Origin: Streptomyces sp. SID14478
GTDB lineage: Bacteria; Actinomycetota; Actinomycetes; Streptomycetales; Streptomycetaceae
Direction: 5' to 3'
DNA: 64,000 nucleotides
NCBI RefSeq assembly: GCF_010548525.1
Contig: NZ_JAAGMG010000142.1
Span: 1 to 64,000 of the forward strand
Positions 51,560 through 59,103 of this stretch are shown here, piece by piece; the first letter of the stretch is position 1, and the number at the start of each line of letters is the position of its first letter. The notes below the pieces were generated by a model, which saw only the letters and a list, made by a program, of their open reading frames with translations, searched no databases and was not told where the DNA came from. The position numbers and the translations under genes were made by a program.

Positions 51560-51703
51560 TCAGCGGCGACGCAGTCGGCTGAGCCAGGCGCGAGCCTGAG
51601 CCTGCCTGCGGGGGTCCGAGGCGGTCCGGCGGGCCGTGGCGATGACCCGCTTGCCCTGCGGGCTGCGGCTGTACTGCTTGATCTGGTCGAAAATACCGGG
51701 CAT
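51560..51703 (-). CDS. Small basic protein, 47 residues
   Basis: MPGIFDQIKQYSRSPQGKRVIATARRTASDPRRQAQARAWLSRLRRR, with GAAGGAGG six bases upstream of the ATG: a clear translated gene. Very basic and helical. Homologous small proteins occur near stress genes in Streptomyces; role unknown. Confidence 0.75.
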   Translation of the reverse strand: MPGIFDQIKQYSRSPQGKRVIATARRTASDPRRQAQARAWLSRLRRR

Positions 51704-51846
51704 GACGCCTCCTTCGTGGTGACTGTGGTGCGGTGCGGGCGGCGACTCTGCACCCCCGCTCGACATTCCGGTTACCCGGGAAGCGGTACGGAACACGAAA
51801 GAGGGCACAAGGGCGTCGACCACACCGACGAGGAACGGGAGTTCCC

Positions 51847-52026
51847 ATGTTCGCCATCGCCGCTGCCGTGCTGTTTTTCCTGGCCTTCCTGATCAACGCC
51901 GCCGACATCTCGACGAACGACGTCTTCACCTCGGTGAACGTCATGCTCCTCGGGCTCACCGCGCTGGCCCTTCATCTTGCGGGGGCCGGCGGGTGGGCGC
52001 GCAGCAGATCGTCGCGCCGTCGTTGA
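51847..52026 (+). CDS. Small membrane protein, 59 residues
   Basis: MFAIAAAVLFFLAFLINAADISTNDVFTSVNVMLLGLTALALHLAGAGG, followed by a basic tail: two hydrophobic helices with a short acidic loop. GGGAGTTCCC precedes the ATG. A perfect terminator follows at 52075. Unknown function. Confidence 0.75.
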   Translation: MFAIAAAVLFFLAFLINAADISTNDVFTSVNVMLLGLTALALHLAGAGGWARSRSSRRR

Positions 52027-52074
52027 GGCGGCCCGCGCGGCAGCGCGCCCCGCAACGCGTCTGTCGCTCCTGAC

Positions 52075-52130
52075 GGAGTTGAGCCCCGCAACGGCCTCGA
52101 TGAGGTCGGTACGGGGCTCAACTCCTTTTT
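52075..52130. terminator. Strong bidirectional terminator with T-run
   Basis: Arms 52075-52088 and 52112-52125 (GGAGTTGAGCCCCG and its exact complement) with a 23-base loop, followed by TTTTT. It separates the convergent small membrane-protein and sigma-factor genes. Confidence 0.85.
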
Positions 52131-52139
52131 GTGCAGGTG

Positions 52140-53018
52140 CTATTGCTCGGTCATCAATCCTGCCCTGAGGCCCGCGACAACACGGGAGATGAGGCGGGAC
52201 ACGTGCATCTGCGAGCAGCCGATCTCGTCGGCGATCTGCTGCTGGGTGCGCTCCTCGACGAAGCGCAGGTGGAGCAGGCGCCGATCACGCTCGTCGAGGT
52301 CGGCGATCAAAGGCGCGAGGGAGTGGAAATTCTCCACGAGTTCGAAGCGGTCCTCGTCGCAGCCGAGGAAGTCGCCCAGCAGCACCTCGGCATCGTCGTC
52401 CTTGCCGTTGGCCGCCGCGTCCAGGGAGACGCTGTTGTAGCCGTTCGACGCCCTCTGCGCCTCGGCCACCTCGGACGGCTCCAGCTGCATCAGCTCGGCG
52501 AGCTCCGCCGTCGAAGGCAGGCGCCCGAGTCGAGTACGCAACTCCTCGGTGGCCCGGGACAGTTCGAGCCGGGCCTCCTGGAGGCGACGCGGCACGTGCA
52601 CGGCCCAGGACGTGTCCCGGAAGAACCGCTTGATCTCGCCGGTGATGTACGGGATGGCGAAGGAGGTGAATTCGACCTCGCGGCAGAGTTCGAACCGGTC
52701 GATCGCCTTGATCAGGCCGATCGTGCCGACCTGGGTGATGTCCTCCATTTCCTGCGGTCCGCGGTGCTTGAACCGCGACGCCACGTACTGCACCAAGGAG
52801 AGGTTGACCTCGATGAGCACGTTGCGCACGTAGCTGTACTCGTGCGTGCCCTCCTCGAGTTCGGTGAGGCGCGAGAAGAAGTGCCGCACGATACCGCGGG
52901 CGTCCTTCGGCGCGATCGAGGCCGGGTCTGCGTAAGCGCGGGCGAGAAGGCTCTCCTGGTCCGCTTGGTTCTTCTGGGCTGCTTCGTGGGTCTGTGCGCG
53001 TTCTGTCGTATTGATCAT
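52140..53018 (-). CDS. RNA polymerase sigma factor, SigB/SigF/SigG subfamily
   Basis: 292 residues. Region 2 is YVRNVLIEVNLSLVQYVASRFKHRGPQEMEDITQVGTIGLIKAIDRFE, region 3 VHVPRRLQEARLELSRATEELRTRLGR, region 4 LDERDRRLLHLRFVEERTQQQIADEIGCSQMHVSRLISRVVAGLR. This is the stress/sporulation sigma class of Streptomyces, with nine or so paralogues per genome. The start ATG overlaps the stop of the small STAS-like gene, making it the last gene of a four-gene operon with a PP2C phosphatase and a B12-binding protein. Confidence 0.94.
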   Translation of the reverse strand: MINTTERAQTHEAAQKNQADQESLLARAYADPASIAPKDARGIVRHFFSRLTELEEGTHEYSYVRNVLIEVNLSLVQYVASRFKHRGPQEMEDITQVGTIGLIKAIDRFELCREVEFTSFAIPYITGEIKRFFRDTSWAVHVPRRLQEARLELSRATEELRTRLGRLPSTAELAELMQLEPSEVAEAQRASNGYNSVSLDAAANGKDDDAEVLLGDFLGCDEDRFELVENFHSLAPLIADLDERDRRLLHLRFVEERTQQQIADEIGCSQMHVSRLISRVVAGLRAGLMTEQ

Positions 53019-53365
53019 GCGTCCGCCCCTTCGAATCGTGTGCTGCTGTCGTGGTCGGTCATCTGCCGCGCTGGTGGCGCGCCCCCGCAGGGGGCAGGGG
53101 CGCGCCCGGCTCCGGCCGACTCGTGTCCGTGAGGGATTGTTGCCGCCTGGCCGATGACGTGGTCGACGGTTTCGGTGGTGGTCAAAAGCTGGGCCGTCCG
53201 CACCGAGCGTGCGGTGAGGTGCAAGGTCACGTGCTCCTTGTCGAGTCGTTGGCGCCGCGCCAGGAGGGGCGGCGGGTTCATGGCGTCGAAGCCGCTCGAG
53301 TCCGCGCGGTCCGGTCGCAGCCGGCGTGCCGCGGCGGGCTGGATGGCTTCGCGGGCGGCGGTCAC
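53015..53365 (-). CDS. Short STAS-like (anti-anti-sigma) protein, 116 residues
   Basis: The gap between the B12 gene and sigma gene is exactly one reading frame: a GTG at 53365 overlaps the B12-gene stop (GTGA) and its TGA overlaps the sigma ATG (ATGA). Residues 16-65 (LRPDRADSSGFDAMNPPPLLARRQRLDKEHVTLHLTARSVRTAQLLTTTETVDHVI) resemble the second half of a STAS domain, with the DSSG phosphorylation motif at 22-25. The first strands of the fold are missing and the tail is disordered. In RsbV-type proteins this Ser is phosphorylated by an anti-sigma kinase and restored by a PP2C phosphatase. The gene is certain by overlap; the family is inference. Confidence 0.6.
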   Translation of the reverse strand: MTAAREAIQPAAARRLRPDRADSSGFDAMNPPPLLARRQRLDKEHVTLHLTARSVRTAQLLTTTETVDHVIGQAATIPHGHESAGAGRAPAPCGGAPPARQMTDHDSSTRFEGADA

Positions 53366-54486
53366 GCGGTCCCTCCGAGTGCGCAGGCGCTGAGAGCGGT
53401 GCGTGCGGCGGCGAGGGCGCCGGTGGCGCGCGGGAAGTCGATGAGCTGGTGCTCCAGGGAGTCGAGCACGGGCAGCAGGCTCCTCGGCGGGACGCCGCGG
53501 GCCTGCAGGATGTCGGCGGTCCAGGTCAGGAAAGTGGTGAACAGGTCGGCGTCGTCCACGTACACGGCCGTGGCCAGGTACGTGACGATGTGGTCGATGT
53601 CCTCGGCGGTGCGCTCGCGCTGGTACTCGGAGTAGGAGCGCAGGGGCGGGAATGCGGCCTCGACGTCGAGGAGTGCTTGTTTGACCAGCTGTCGTTTCGT
53701 CTGCCTGACCAGCGTGTACTCCTGGTCCTTCAAGTGCGGCAGGTCCAGGTCGGGCAGGCGGGCCGCGGCCGCGGTGGGCCGTTCGAGCCCCTGCATCAGC
53801 ACACGGTGGGCACCGGGGGCGTCCGGAGCCCAGGCGGCCTGCATCTGGTGGGCGTACCGGCCCCGGGGACCGAATGCGGCGCCCCCGGCCATGACGGGGA
53901 CACCCGCGGCCTGGCACGTGCTGATCGCCGTGTGCGCGGTCGGCAGGTGCGCCGGGATGGAGGAGGACAGGAGGACCGCGTCCGTCGGCCGTTGATGGAG
54001 GTGGGCTATCAGGTGCTCGGTGGGCACCTGGGCGCCCAGGTAGTCCACGCGCCAGCCGCGCAGGCGCAGCACCTCGGTGACCAGACGGGCGGGCAGGGCG
54101 TGCCACTCACCGTCCACGCAGGCCACCGTGACCCGGCCCGGGGTGTCCGTGTCGGCCAGTGCTGAGGCTGCTGCGTCGGCGACGGCGGAGACGCAGCGTT
54201 CGTTCAGGGCGGTGGCCGCGTGTTCCTGCGCCACCGTGATGGCGTTGGCCGCCCACTGGATGCCGACACGTTCCTGCACAGGTGCGATCAGCCGCAGCAG
54301 CGTCCGCTCGGCCGCGGCCAGCACGTCGCGCGCAGAGCCCGCGCCCACGGCATGCCGCACCAGGGCTACGGCGTGCGTCTCGTCGCAGGCCATTGCCGCC
54401 TGCCACAGTTGCTCGCGCAGTTCGTCGTCACTGGCCGCCACCTCGTCCGTGGTGGCCTCCGGGGTCATGGGGGCAGCTGTGGTCAT
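53362..54486 (-). CDS. Cobalamin-binding, CarH/LitR-like photosensor domain protein
   Basis: 374 residues from ATG 54486, which overlaps the phosphatase stop. Residues 55-100 are the helical B12 cap: ERVGIQWAANAITVAQEHAATAL contains W78-x9-E88-H89, the motif that covers adenosylcobalamin in CarH photoreceptors. GEWHALP (His129, lower axial ligand) and the Rossmann-like DYLGAQVPTEHLIAHLHQ form the B12 domain. The CarH MerR-type HTH is absent; instead about 150 C-terminal residues form an unknown helical domain. It is a sensor without DNA-binding domain, presumably passing the signal to its operon partners. Confidence 0.85.
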   Translation of the reverse strand: MTTAAPMTPEATTDEVAASDDELREQLWQAAMACDETHAVALVRHAVGAGSARDVLAAAERTLLRLIAPVQERVGIQWAANAITVAQEHAATALNERCVSAVADAAASALADTDTPGRVTVACVDGEWHALPARLVTEVLRLRGWRVDYLGAQVPTEHLIAHLHQRPTDAVLLSSSIPAHLPTAHTAISTCQAAGVPVMAGGAAFGPRGRYAHQMQAAWAPDAPGAHRVLMQGLERPTAAAARLPDLDLPHLKDQEYTLVRQTKRQLVKQALLDVEAAFPPLRSYSEYQRERTAEDIDHIVTYLATAVYVDDADLFTTFLTWTADILQARGVPPRSLLPVLDSLEHQLIDFPRATGALAAARTALSACALGGTA

Positions 54487-56159
54487 GAGGGGAAACCGCC
54501 TTGCGTGGTGCCGTCGACGGCCGCGAGGTAAGGGGTGCGCGGTGCGGTGATGGCCAGCACGGCCATGTCGTCGTGCGGTCCCTCGCCGACCCACTGGGCG
54601 GCGACCATCTGCAGGCGTTCGGTGATCGCTTCGGCCGGCATACCGGCGCACTCGGCCAGCGTGTTGCACAGGCGCTGCTCGTCGAACAGGACGTCGCCGA
54701 GCGGGCCGCCGCGGGCTTCGGTGAGGCCGTCGGAGTAGAGCAGACAGGTCTCTCCCGGTGCGAGGTCGACGGTTGCGGTGGCGACCTTGAGCAGGTCCGT
54801 GGGGAGGACGCCGATCAGAGGGCCCTTGGTCTGCGCCTTTTCCACTCGTCCGTCGGTCCGCAGGATCAGGGGGGCGGGGTGCCCGGCGCTGGAGATCCGC
54901 AGCCGCACGCGGCGTCGCTCGCGTCGTACGGAGGCCAGGGCCAGGGTCGCGAACCGTGTGTGGTGCGAGGTCAGCAGCGCGTTGTTGAGCAGCGTGAGCA
55001 GCTTGAGGTGGTCGGCGGCGAAGGGCAGCAGTGCCTCTATCGTGTTGCGGATCTTCCCGGTCAGTACGGCCGCCTCAAGTCCTTTGCCGCACACGTCGCC
55101 CAGGACCGCGAAGGTCTCCGGGTCGTCGCTGTCGACGGGATAGACGTCGTAGAAGTCTCCGCCGATCCGGTCGGTGGCCGAGGCCGCACGGTAGCGGCCG
55201 GAGAAGTCGATGCCGTGCACGCTCTCGAGCACGGGCGGCAGCAGCTCGCGCATCAGGACGTCCGTGATGTGCCGCTGCTCGGCATAGATCCGCGCCGAGG
55301 ACAGGGCCACGCCCGCGCGGGTGGCGAAGAGCCGGGCGAAGGCCTCCTCGGTCTCGGTGAACGCCGCTTCCTCGCTGTGCCGCAGCAGCACCATCGCACC
55401 GGCGGGTACGCCGTGCCCGGGCAGCGGGACCACCACGAGCGAGCCGATCTGTGCGCGCCCGGCCGTGAACTGCTCCGGGAGCGCCCAGTCCGGCACGAGA
55501 TCCGGATCGATCCATCGTGACGGCACGGGCGGGAAACCCGCCAGCGCCTCCGCGAGGCCGGGCATCTCCTCCGGGTCCAGCGCGATGGTCTCCTGCTCCA
55601 CCGGCTCGCCGGTGACGCACCAGGTGACGGGGTACAGCTGTCCCGAGCTGACGCCGACGACGACCGCCGCGTCCGCGAGATGCGTGGCCGCTATGCGGGC
55701 GGTCACTTCCGCGCACCGGTTCACGTTCAGCGATGCCAGAAGCTCGTCGGACATCTCGTGCCTGGCCCGCGAGCGAGCTCTTTCCTCGGCCAACTCTGCG
55801 CGCAGATGGCGTAGTTCACTGTCGTCGACCAGCCACCACGCCACCTCGCCGCCAGCCGCGCGGCTCGCGAAGGCGTCCACGGTCGCCTCGCCGATCCGGC
55901 CGCGGACCGCCACGGAGGGGCCCGGGCCGTCGCCCACGGCGCCCCGGACGACGTCGGCGTGCGCTTCGGCCAGCCAGGAAGGCGCCACGTCCGCGAGCAG
56001 GGCGCCGGCCCGCAGCCCTGCCAGGAGGGCGCCGGCCCGGTCGTCGCAGGCCATTACGCGTCCCGCCGTATCCACCGTGACAGACGGGTGCGAGGTGCCG
56101 TGGCGGGCAGCGGGGCTGTGGTTTCGGGGGGAACGCGCCGGTTCCGTTGGGGACTTCAT
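54483..56159 (-). CDS. SpoIIE-type PP2C phosphatase with PAS and GAF domains (RsbU-like)
   Basis: 558 residues from ATG 56159 (GTG at 56162 also possible). Residues 25-115 are PAS-like (SVTVDTAGRVMACDDRAGALL), residues 140-310 GAF-like, and residues 320-545 the SpoIIE phosphatase with intact acidic sites: IGGDFYDVYP, LGDVCGKG, LLYSDGLTEA and GPHDDMAVLAI. Such enzymes dephosphorylate STAS anti-anti-sigma factors. It is the first gene of the operon running to the sigma factor, and its promoter region contains a GTTGCC inverted repeat shared with the second phosphatase gene. Confidence 0.93.
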   Translation of the reverse strand: MKSPTEPARSPRNHSPAARHGTSHPSVTVDTAGRVMACDDRAGALLAGLRAGALLADVAPSWLAEAHADVVRGAVGDGPGPSVAVRGRIGEATVDAFASRAAGGEVAWWLVDDSELRHLRAELAEERARSRARHEMSDELLASLNVNRCAEVTARIAATHLADAAVVVGVSSGQLYPVTWCVTGEPVEQETIALDPEEMPGLAEALAGFPPVPSRWIDPDLVPDWALPEQFTAGRAQIGSLVVVPLPGHGVPAGAMVLLRHSEEAAFTETEEAFARLFATRAGVALSSARIYAEQRHITDVLMRELLPPVLESVHGIDFSGRYRAASATDRIGGDFYDVYPVDSDDPETFAVLGDVCGKGLEAAVLTGKIRNTIEALLPFAADHLKLLTLLNNALLTSHHTRFATLALASVRRERRRVRLRISSAGHPAPLILRTDGRVEKAQTKGPLIGVLPTDLLKVATATVDLAPGETCLLYSDGLTEARGGPLGDVLFDEQRLCNTLAECAGMPAEAITERLQMVAAQWVGEGPHDDMAVLAITAPRTPYLAAVDGTTQGGFPS

Positions 56160-56707
56160 CACGTGGGACCCGCTGCGTGCGGGGTCCCCATCATCCTTCG
56201 CTCGGGGTCCTGGGGCGGCAATCAGTGCTGGTTGATTGGCCTAGACTGCTCCATGATCATTACGAATCACCATAGTTGCCATAGGGCAACAGTCGCATGA
56301 TCCAGGGCTCCCGGGCAACCATGCCCACCCTCAGTCGCCCACGGCCCCACCCGCCGACCGAGACCGCCGGCAGTCGTGGGCAGGAGCCGAGTACCACAAG
56401 ACGCAGAAAACGAACCGAATTCGCGGAACCAGTGCGCACCTTCGGCCGACTCACATCCCTTTCTGCCGGCCCTGGCCCTGGGCTCGCATCTCGCGCACCC
56501 TCAGAACCGGGCAGCGGACGGCACGTCGTATTCCCAGGCGCAACGCTTCTCGATGCGTACCACCACGCCCACCCGTGGCTCTCCCCCACAAATCTTCACG
56601 ACTGCACCGGAGATCGTCACGGCGGGGCACGGATACTTTGCGCACAACGGGCACACGAGGGGTACGAGTACCGACAACCTCAGCCCGCGAGAGGTTCACT
56701 TCACCTT
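56160..56707. other. Divergent control region of phosphatase and MarR genes
   Basis: About 550 bases with no supported gene, carrying the inverted repeat at 56275-56290 in an AT-richer patch (56260-56300). Confidence 0.6.
56275..56290. promoter_or_regulatory. GTTGCC/GGCAAC operator candidate upstream of PP2C gene 1
   Basis: GTTGCC ATAG GGCAAC, a perfect 6+6 inverted repeat with 4-base spacer. A close copy (TTGTC ATGG GGCAAC) lies at 58915-58930 upstream of the second phosphatase gene. MarR-type regulators commonly bind such sites and one is encoded next door at 56708. Confidence 0.6.
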
Positions 56708-57205
56708 ATGGACGACAGTGACGGTCGCGCTGACTTCGTCGGCCCCCTGAACTACCCCCGCCCTGCTCTGGCGCCGGAGACGACGGCGGCACTCGACATG
56801 CTCGTGACACTGTGGACGCACACCGCCAGGAACGGCACACCGCAGCTCTCCGCACTGCAACTCCGCGCCCTGCACACCACGCGGACCAGGCCCGGCATCA
56901 ATCTCAGTGCCCTCGCGGGGACCATCGGCACCATGCCGTCGGCCGCCAGCAGGCTGTGCGACCGCCTGGAGGCCGCAGGCCTGATCCGCCGGGAGCCCAG
57001 TCCGGCCAACCGTCGCACGATCGGCCTCACGCTCACCCGGCGCGGGCACAATGCGCTCGATGCCGTGACGGCCCGGCGCGAACGCCTGCTCAACGAGGTA
57101 CTCGACCGCATGCCCACGAGCCTGCGACACCAGCTGCTGAACGGCCTGCACGGCTTCGCCGTGGCGGCGCCCCCGCCCGAGGCCGACGGACCGAAGCCCC
57201 CCTGA
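56708..57205 (+). CDS. MarR family regulator (copy 1)
   Basis: 165 residues from the ATG at 56708 (MDDSDGRADFVGPLNYPRPALAPE). The HTH is LSALQLRALHTTRTRPGINLSALAGTIGTMPSAASRLCDRLEAAGLIRREPSPANRRTIGLTLT. It is a paralogue of the gene at 59104 (both have S-R-L-C-D-R-L-E-A in the recognition helix). It is divergent from the phosphatase operon, so it probably acts on the site at 56275. Confidence 0.9.
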   Translation: MDDSDGRADFVGPLNYPRPALAPETTAALDMLVTLWTHTARNGTPQLSALQLRALHTTRTRPGINLSALAGTIGTMPSAASRLCDRLEAAGLIRREPSPANRRTIGLTLTRRGHNALDAVTARRERLLNEVLDRMPTSLRHQLLNGLHGFAVAAPPPEADGPKPP

Positions 57206-57361
57206 CGGCAGCGCAGCCATGTCCGAGCGCTCCACGGGCGAGCCGCCCGGCCGGAGAAGCCGCTCACCGAGTCCGATCGCACGAAGCATGTTTGCCGCGC
57301 CGCTGAGCGGCCAAGCGAAGGTCAGCACATGATGTCGATGCCAGAAGGACGGTGAGCGGAC

Positions 57362-57535
57362 ATGACCGCCAGCGAGAAGGCCAAGGCAAAGACCGAGCAG
57401 GCCAGCGGCACCGCCAAGGAAGCCGCCGGACGCGCCGTGGGCAACGAGCGCCTCACCGCGGAAGGCCGTGCCCAGCAGATGAAGGGCGACGCCCGCGAGG
57501 CCAAGGAAAAGACCAAGGACATCGGCAAGCACTGA
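57362..57535 (+). CDS. CsbD-like stress protein (copy 2)
   Basis: 57 residues: MTASEKAKAKTEQASGTAKEAAGRAVGNERLTAEGRAQQMKGDAREAKEKTKDIGKH. Same start, length and end (D-x-G-K-H) as the copy at 48679, so they are recent paralogues. GACGGTGAGCGGAC precedes the ATG. It ends just before a 56-base perfect palindrome that acts as terminator. Confidence 0.88.
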   Translation: MTASEKAKAKTEQASGTAKEAAGRAVGNERLTAEGRAQQMKGDAREAKEKTKDIGKH

Positions 57536-57541
57536 GTTCAT

Positions 57542-57597
57542 CACGCATGAGTGAGGGGCGGGCCCACTGCAGTGGGCCCGCCCCTCACTCATGCGTG
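57542..57597. terminator. Perfect 56-base palindrome, bidirectional terminator
   Basis: Arms 57542-57569 and 57570-57597 are exact reverse complements with centre CTGCAG and no loop bases. It lies between the convergent CsbD and phosphatase genes. No T-run flanks it. Confidence 0.8.
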
Positions 57598-57651
57598 GCT
57601 CTTCCCCGGAACGCGCATGCTCCGTTCCCGGCGGCGCGGCACGGGCCGACC

Positions 57652-58833
57652 TCAGGCGCGGGCGTCGCGCCCGAACCAGTCCAGGCACAACACCAGTGCG
57701 TCATCGCCGACTTCCGGGCCGGGGCCCGCATCCAGGTACTCGGACAACTCCTGCAGGATCGCGCGCGGCACGGCCGCCGCCGGCAGCAGGCGCGCCGCCT
57801 GGATCGCTCGCCCCAGCATCTTTTCGCCGAAGGCCTCGCCCTTGTCCGACAACGCGGCGAACACGCCGTCACTGACGAACACCAGACGGTCGCCCGGCAC
57901 CACCTGGAACTCCTGCGTGACGTAGTCGGTCTCCTCGAACATGCCCAGCGGCAGCTGCGCGTCGAACGGGACGTGCTCCACCGTCTTGCCCCGATGCCGC
58001 CACAGCTGCGGGGAGCCTCCGTCGACGACCTCGACACGGCCGGTGTCCAGGTCGAACGAGAGCAGCAGCGTCGCCACGTACTCCTCACCGCGGTACTGCG
58101 CGAACAACGCCTGATCGGCCAGTGCCGCCTGGTCCGCGATGCCGATGCCCGCTCGTCGTGCGTTGCGCAGGGCGTTGACGGCCAGGCTGGTCAGCAAGGC
58201 CGCCTGGATGCCCTCACCCATGCCGTTGGTGACGCTGAGGGTGAGGGTGTTCTCGGTCTCGGCCCAGTCGAAGTTGTCGCCGTAGATGGCGTACGCCGGC
58301 TCCAGCTGAGCCCCGATCGCGTACTCCTTGCCGCCGCAGGCCCGCCCGGGAAGGAGGTCCCACTGCACCTCGGCCGCCAGCGTGAGGCGGTTGGCCCGGC
58401 GGGCCTGGAGGTAGACGTCCGTGTCCCGTTCCGCGACGAGGATCTCGTGCCCGATGACGTCGGCGATCGCGGTGATCTCGTCGACGACGTGCGGCGGCGC
58501 CTTCTCCTCCGGCAGTCGCACGGACAGGATTCCGAGCCGGTCTCCGTGCGCGGTCACCGGCACGTGCATCTCGATGGAACCCTCATGCCGGACGGTCTGG
58601 ACACGCTCACGGCTGTCGAAGGCCCGCCCCTCGGCACTGCCGCGGACCGGCAGGGGCCGCCCGCCGGCCGGAGCGCCGGTAACGGACTGAAGCACCTTGG
58701 AGCTGTAGTCGACGAGGAGCAGATCGACGTACAGGGCTCCGTAGTACTCGGCCAGTGCGGCACGCGCCGCGGGAAGGAGGTCGTACGGTGCGGCGGTGCG
58801 CAGCGCGCGCTCCACAGCCAGGAAGTTCGTCAC
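57652..58833 (-). CDS. GAF and SpoIIE-type PP2C protein with altered metal site
   Basis: 393 residues from GTG 58833, chosen because GAAGG lies six bases upstream. Residues 1-150 are GAF-like (VDLLLVDYSSKVLQSVTGA, GILSVRLPEE). The phosphatase-like part has YGDNFDWAE for GGDxFD, SVTNGMGEG where active enzymes have GDxxGHG (Asp replaced by Asn), FVSDGVFAAL and GDDALVLCLDW. One metal-binding Asp is therefore missing at the conserved G-D position, so catalytic activity is doubtful or altered. Its upstream region carries the same operator motif as the first phosphatase gene. Confidence 0.85.
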   Translation of the reverse strand: MTNFLAVERALRTAAPYDLLPAARAALAEYYGALYVDLLLVDYSSKVLQSVTGAPAGGRPLPVRGSAEGRAFDSRERVQTVRHEGSIEMHVPVTAHGDRLGILSVRLPEEKAPPHVVDEITAIADVIGHEILVAERDTDVYLQARRANRLTLAAEVQWDLLPGRACGGKEYAIGAQLEPAYAIYGDNFDWAETENTLTLSVTNGMGEGIQAALLTSLAVNALRNARRAGIGIADQAALADQALFAQYRGEEYVATLLLSFDLDTGRVEVVDGGSPQLWRHRGKTVEHVPFDAQLPLGMFEETDYVTQEFQVVPGDRLVFVSDGVFAALSDKGEAFGEKMLGRAIQAARLLPAAAVPRAILQELSEYLDAGPGPEVGDDALVLCLDWFGRDARA

Positions 58834-58914
58834 GGCAGCCTTCGTTGGTGGTGCGAGCACAGCTCAGCGGTGGTCGGGACATCGGGCCGAACAAATCGTC
58901 GCCGTCGAGCAAAT

Positions 58915-58930
58915 ATTGTCATGGGGCAAC
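58915..58930. promoter_or_regulatory. GTTGCC/GGCAAC-like operator candidate upstream of PP2C gene 2
   Basis: ATTGTCATGGGGCAAC matches the site at 56275-56290 in 12 of 16 positions and keeps the right arm intact. It lies 82 bases upstream of the GTG at 58833. Confidence 0.5.
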
Positions 58931-59103
58931 GGTTGAGTGTATCTCCCCCGTCTGTGCGGGAGCGCGGAAGTGAGATCCGGCCTCCGATGGCCTGCGACCT
59001 TCGACCTCAAAAGACCATGAACGCAGACATACCGGCGCGGCTGGAGAGACCCGCCCGACCGACGCCGGTGCGCGCACCCACGCAGCCCGGCCGACGTGGC
59101 GGG

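Noticed and set aside
52131-53132. 333-codon plus-strand frame opposite the sigma factor
   Set aside because: Mirror of a well-conserved sigma factor gene; no independent support.
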